A stretch of 64,000 bases of DNA from Apostichopus japonicus (Eukaryota; Echinodermata; Holothuroidea; Aspidochirotida; Stichopodidae). Location: the NCBI RefSeq assembly GCF_037975245.1, contig NC_092577.1, forward strand, positions 35,580,898-35,644,897. The letters are read 5' to 3'. A program made the position numbers and the translations under genes. Positions within the stretch are counted from its first letter, which is position 1. The number at the start of each line of letters is the position of its first letter. This document shows, piece by piece, positions 59,640-64,000 of this stretch. Below the pieces are notes generated by a model, which saw nothing but the letters and a program-made list of their open reading frames with translations, made no database searches and had not been told where the DNA came from.

Positions 59640-62330
59640 TTCCCAACAACACAAAACACAACGAGAAAGTATAAGACCTTTATGGCTTCAACTAACATGT
59701 TTACTATGCATTACTCAGGACAAATGGTCTTGGATGTCGTCATCCAGGGTTACTATGTTGTTCCAAACAAGTTCAAGAACATGTTTTGGAAACTTTATTA
59801 TAGTTTATGAATAAAATTAATTTGATATTTAAGCATGCACTGAGGAGCCGACGTCATCATCATAACTGACGTCTTAAAGGAACATTCCAGAGACTTAGCA
59901 TACTTTTAAAGTGAATATCTTAAAAAGCTCGAAAGCTGTAGAACCATTGCTAGCACTAAATTTTCGTTTTGCTTAGACTATGATATATCTGGAATAAAGT
60001 GTTGCTTAAAGTCATCTTTTAAAATCTATAGTAGATTTGACACTTACGGGTAACACTTTACCTTACGAAAATACTATGTAACATACTTTCCGTCGATCTC
60101 AGTATATTGGGTACCTAATACGTTTTGCAATCACAAACCGAAATGCAAATTTGGAAGTGTCTGGAAGTGTCCAAAGAGTTTCCTTAAACTTGCCCATCTA
60201 CCTGGGTTATCCTACACTGGCTTTACGATTGACTATTTAATGCGGTCCTTATATGTAAGAAGCAAATTAAATATGACTGAATGAATAAACAAGATAGTTC
60301 ACTGTAGTACTATTTGTGATCGACGGACAGAATTCTGAATAAATACAAACAAAGTAACAAAATACTACTCTTTATCAGCATCATTTTACCATGGTTAACT
60401 ATTGTTTTGTTGTAATTGTAACAACTCTTTCCAATTTAATTGTCGGAAATGTTAATGACGGTAGACCATCCAAACTGAAAGATTTCGCACTGTCAGAAAA
60501 GCGACGGAAAGGGGATTTATTAAAACCTCGATCTGTATTGTCCATGAACCAAAAAATAAATAAATTAATATATAAACCAGCGACATTTCTCTTCTTTGCA
60601 GAATTGGAAGAAAATTCATTTCCACTCAACACGTTAAACTTAAGCTCAATGAATTATTTGCGTCTTGATAAAGAACCCTTAGCACGAGAAATGAAATAGA
60701 TATCTTGTGAATTGATTTAAGACCTAATGTTACACTGGGGTTGGTATGTCATAATCCAACAGAAAGGGGAAATATGTGAGCGCTAGCGACTATATATACT
60801 TCCCGAGTATAATGATATGAAGCATGACAACATATTTTAGTGATATGTTTTGCTATCTGATGGATGTCTTAACTCATATTGGAATTTGTACAAGGAAGAA
60901 ACACGTTCATTATCGATTCCTAAATGTGTTAAGTTTAATTTAAATAAGATCACACTTTTCTTATTCTTCAATGCTCTAATACAAACCCAATCAGTTAAAT
61001 GGTATATTAAGTACTTTTATATAAACCAAAGAAAACGAAATGTCAAAAGATATTTTTAAACAGATAGGAGAAGTAAACATAGTACATGGGGAAGAAACTG
61101 TTACTGTTTAGCACCCTCTATTATGTCATTTCGTCAACGATGTGTTCGTTTTCCGCTACTATTAGTGGTAATTTGATTGTTGCTTCATTTTTAATATGGA
61201 TTATATATGATTTATGTATATTTTCATCGTGGCCACATTTACCTGAACCCGGAAAAGGCTTTTGTATTTAAAGAACATATTTCGTTGGTGAATGATTGGA
61301 GTAGTGCAATGATTCGTCACTAACGAAGAGGATAAGTTCCTCTTTCACTTTAATCTGTCAATTGAATATAAGGTTCACTATGCCACGTTCTCTGAGAAAT
61401 GTTCTTGCTACGCAGCGAGAAAGCCCAAGCATCCAAAGACTGTGCATCCACAGTGAAATAAACATGCTTTGTTATGTTCTGTTTGGTAAGTCTTTCGTAA
61501 CAGAAGCCAGCTTGCAGCAAATTAGTTTTTGTTTACGTTCTGTTGAAGTACTGACATAATATTTGTTATATCGAGATATATAACAGCGTCAGTCTGTAGG
61601 CTTCGTCTCCTCCAGTTTCCCTTAAAGGCTATCATGTGAGTATACTCGACCTACCTGTCATACAAACACATACCTATGATATTATTCGTAAAGCATCGAC
61701 ACTATATTAATAAAGAAGTGTCAACGCATATATACAATACAATAAAACAGCCTATTACAATGTTAAGCAACTCAATAATTTGCGAAGGCTATTAATAACA
61801 ATAATATTATCTTTATATATTTCTATTTTGGAAAAGCATCTGTATTGCTGAAAGGTGTTCCTAAAGTTTCATGCTAGGATTACACAGGTGTGAGGATTTT
61901 CCTTTCTGTATAAATGCTATCACTAAATTACTGGGCTGATCTCTGCTCTTGGTAGAGTTGTTTGAAGGTAATTCGTTTCGGCTAGGAAACATCAATGTTA
62001 CCGAGCCCCATGCTGTGTGGCGCGTGTCACGTGATGTGTGTGCGTGAGTGTGTATAAGAATCCTAGATGAGAGAAATGTTTAACTAGTCTACTTCCTTGT
62101 TCATTGTATATCCCTTTCACTTCCTGATTAGCCAATGTACATGGCACGGTCAGTTTGTACTGATGGATCAAATTACATTTACTTTTTTAGTAAGTATGTG
62201 TTATTACACGTCATGCAGAATGTATTTAATTATTAAGAATTAATTTATTTTCACCTCGGAAATCGCGAGACTACAAAACAAGTTGTAAATTAAATAGTTC
62301 TTCAAAGAATTAATTCCTGCTTTGGAACAG
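59640..62330. other. Non-coding stretch between LINE and receptor E
   Basis: Open frames of 60-100 codons at 60391-60699, 60850-61059 and 61086-61271 have no splice support or family resemblance. Confidence 0.35.
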
Positions 62331-62332
62331 GA

Positions 62333-64000
62333 ATGGAAAAGGCAGAGATGGATACCAACGGCGAAGGACATCTTTTCAATTCGAGACAATTTTCAGTAAA
62401 CTATGATAATGAAGAGATCAGGAATGTGAACAACTGTTTAAAAGCTTTAATGTGGCTCCATGGCGTTGTGACTTGGCCGTTGTCTACAGGGACCACTTCT
62501 TCTCCCATGTTTGGTGATAACGGTAAATTTAAGTATTTTTTCTTTTAATGTAAAACGTTCACGTGACAAAGAAGGACTGAGAATAAGAAAACATTATCAT
62601 TGAAAGAACTAATAAAGTAATGATCCGTTTGGTTTAATGTTAAGTGAAATATTAATAGTAAATGTTTATTTGTCATTTATTATCACTTTGGTAATCAGGT
62701 TAATGATATCATAGTTTAATTACCTCTATTAAAATACCAATATTGTCTAGGAATGATACAACATACGAAGAGAGGAGTGTGTGATCAACCCTCGCCTGTT
62801 ATCAGGGAAAGTAAAACAAGGCAAAATATATAGATACAAACATTAATAAAGAATACATGTGTGTTTCCTCAATGAAGTTATACACTATCATAAAGCTATT
62901 TTAATATATTTTGGCTTCCTTCATCTGTGTTATGAACTACGTTCAAAATGATCGGTTAGCATAGTAATATGTCACTACCCGAAAGGTATCGGTAAACAGG
63001 TGTTACTGTAATGAACAAGGATGAGCATTCAGTTTTTTTAATAGAATATTATTAGAAATCAAGAAGATTATTCTTATGCATTTGTCTCAGAGCTCACGTG
63101 GTTTGGTGACTCATCGCCAAAAGAAAACATTTATGTTTTTATCAATTTAGTAATGTTTAGACGATAGGTGTTTGATTTCATGCTTCGTAATTTTATCCGA
63201 ATGCAGCGTTGCCCGTCAAATGATAACACGAATATTTACTTTGTTTTAAACTTCCTCAGACAATTTTATTTTAATTTTCCAGATAAAAAGAGGTGGAAGG
63301 AACGATTAACGTTCATCTCCTCGTTGATCTCTCTCGTGATTTTAACATTTGCGTCTACGGTAGCTCTACTATTGTACTTATACTGTTATTTCGGAAAGAT
63401 TGACCATTTCTTACGTTTTGTGTCATACCAATGCTACTGGCCATCACTGATGTCAGCCCAGATAATATGCTTGGCATCTTTAATCAAGAACCAGGTGGGA
63501 AAGCGAAGGAATATCTCATGGGTAAAAGTGTTTAGCGGAAAATGTTGTGCAAGGATAATGTCAACTTTTACATCCAATCCTGGGACGGTTCCTTTACCAA
63601 AGTTCTCGGCATTCCTGATCTTATACCTGTTAGTTCCAACAGTTCATTCCGCACTCAAGTTAACATTCTTTATGAAACTGAAGACAGAATGTCGAAATTT
63701 CCCACAATATCTTTGGTTAATTTCTGAAATTTCAGTTGCCTACTTTTTTTCAATGTTTTGCTACTTTTTATATTTGCATCGCATTAACCTTGAGCGTGAG
63801 AGCGAGGTTGCCTCGAAGTTCATCCAACAGCACGTTGGAGAGTTTGACGAATGTATTTCCACGGTAAAAACATTCTTCAGAGAATACTACCAGCTTAGAA
63901 AGATATTGTTACCATGGCTCAATTTCGTTATTTTCAATTCAACATTTGGACTGACTGTGTTTTTTACGTGGAATTTTAATGAAATCGTAATACCCTCAAC
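62333..64000 (+). CDS. Receptor E: seven-pass, gustatory-receptor-like candidate (3' end off window)
   Basis: Exon 1 is 62333-62522 (63 codons plus one base, AACG|GTAAAT), with MWLHGVVTW. Exon 2 begins at 63283 after TTTTCCAG and stays open for 238 codons to the window edge: 302 residues visible, reaching segment 5. Landmarks: DHFLRFVSYQCYWPSLMSA (segment 2), RRNISWVKVF, CYFLYLHRINLERES (segment 4), TVKTFFREYYQLRKILLPW, and FGLTVFFTWNFN, which echoes the decayed copy (FSIFLTWNYN). The intron is 760 bp, phase 1. The frame lacks an early ATG, so exon 2 is invisible to a start-based ORF scan. It is most similar in style to the relic at 53813 and to D. Confidence 0.87.

Noticed and set aside
60391-61271. 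Hydrophobic and basic frames between D and E as a possible extra receptor
   Set aside because: None shows the family landmarks or a phase-1 exon 1 with MWxxGxxxW.

Overview
This is eukaryotic, intron-bearing, AT-rich DNA full of microsatellites, MITEs and decayed LINEs. It is most likely from a marine invertebrate deuterostome, and an echinoderm is my best guess. That rests on gene content (a clear PRDM14 orthologue, a cluster of non-vertebrate seven-pass receptors) and repeat style, not on a search. Most open frames in the window are chance or repeat-born. The genes below were found by joining exons at GT/AG sites with matching intron phase.

Region 1 (1-15.2 kb): the 5' part of a PRDM14 orthologue on the minus strand. 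Six exons (15160 down to 3166) join to 1203 nt (401 codons) with every intron phase compatible: a 17-nt start exon, an N-terminal exon, three PR/SET exons and the first zinc-finger exon. The remaining zinc fingers lie off the left edge. The introns hold hAT-like and TTAA-type MITEs, a LINE 3' end and a Ty3/gypsy fossil.

Region 2 (15.2-28.8 kb): no gene I can defend. It contains MITEs, a repeat carrying DR1-type nuclear-receptor half-sites, an ACCAGG minisatellite, a 213-bp satellite array and a few weak candidate exons.

Region 3 (28.9-64 kb): a cluster of paralogous seven-pass membrane proteins of about 414-420 aa. Each is built from a short first exon carrying a MWxxGxxxW motif, a phase-1 intron and one long exon. 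Three near-identical copies lie on the minus strand (A 30508-32332, B 36841-38692, C 50321-52145) inside duplicated blocks. There is also a relict copy (32387-33067) and a decayed copy broken by a 116-bp palindrome (53813-54600). Two divergent copies lie on the plus strand (D 55795-57252 and E from 62333, running off the right edge). Length, segment layout and the helical stretch before the fifth segment resemble the insect gustatory-receptor-like (Grl) superfamily, but the TYxxxxxQ signature is absent, so this assignment is an inference.

Between B and C lies a 3.9-kb element (39408-43305) with terminal inverted repeats and a TTAA flank. It carries a two-exon gene of a Cys/His-rich invertebrate family interrupted by one in-frame TGA. 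A CR1/L2-type LINE 3' end (33.74-34.74 kb) separates the A and B units. Local duplication, partial gene conversion and mobile DNA have shaped the receptor cluster.
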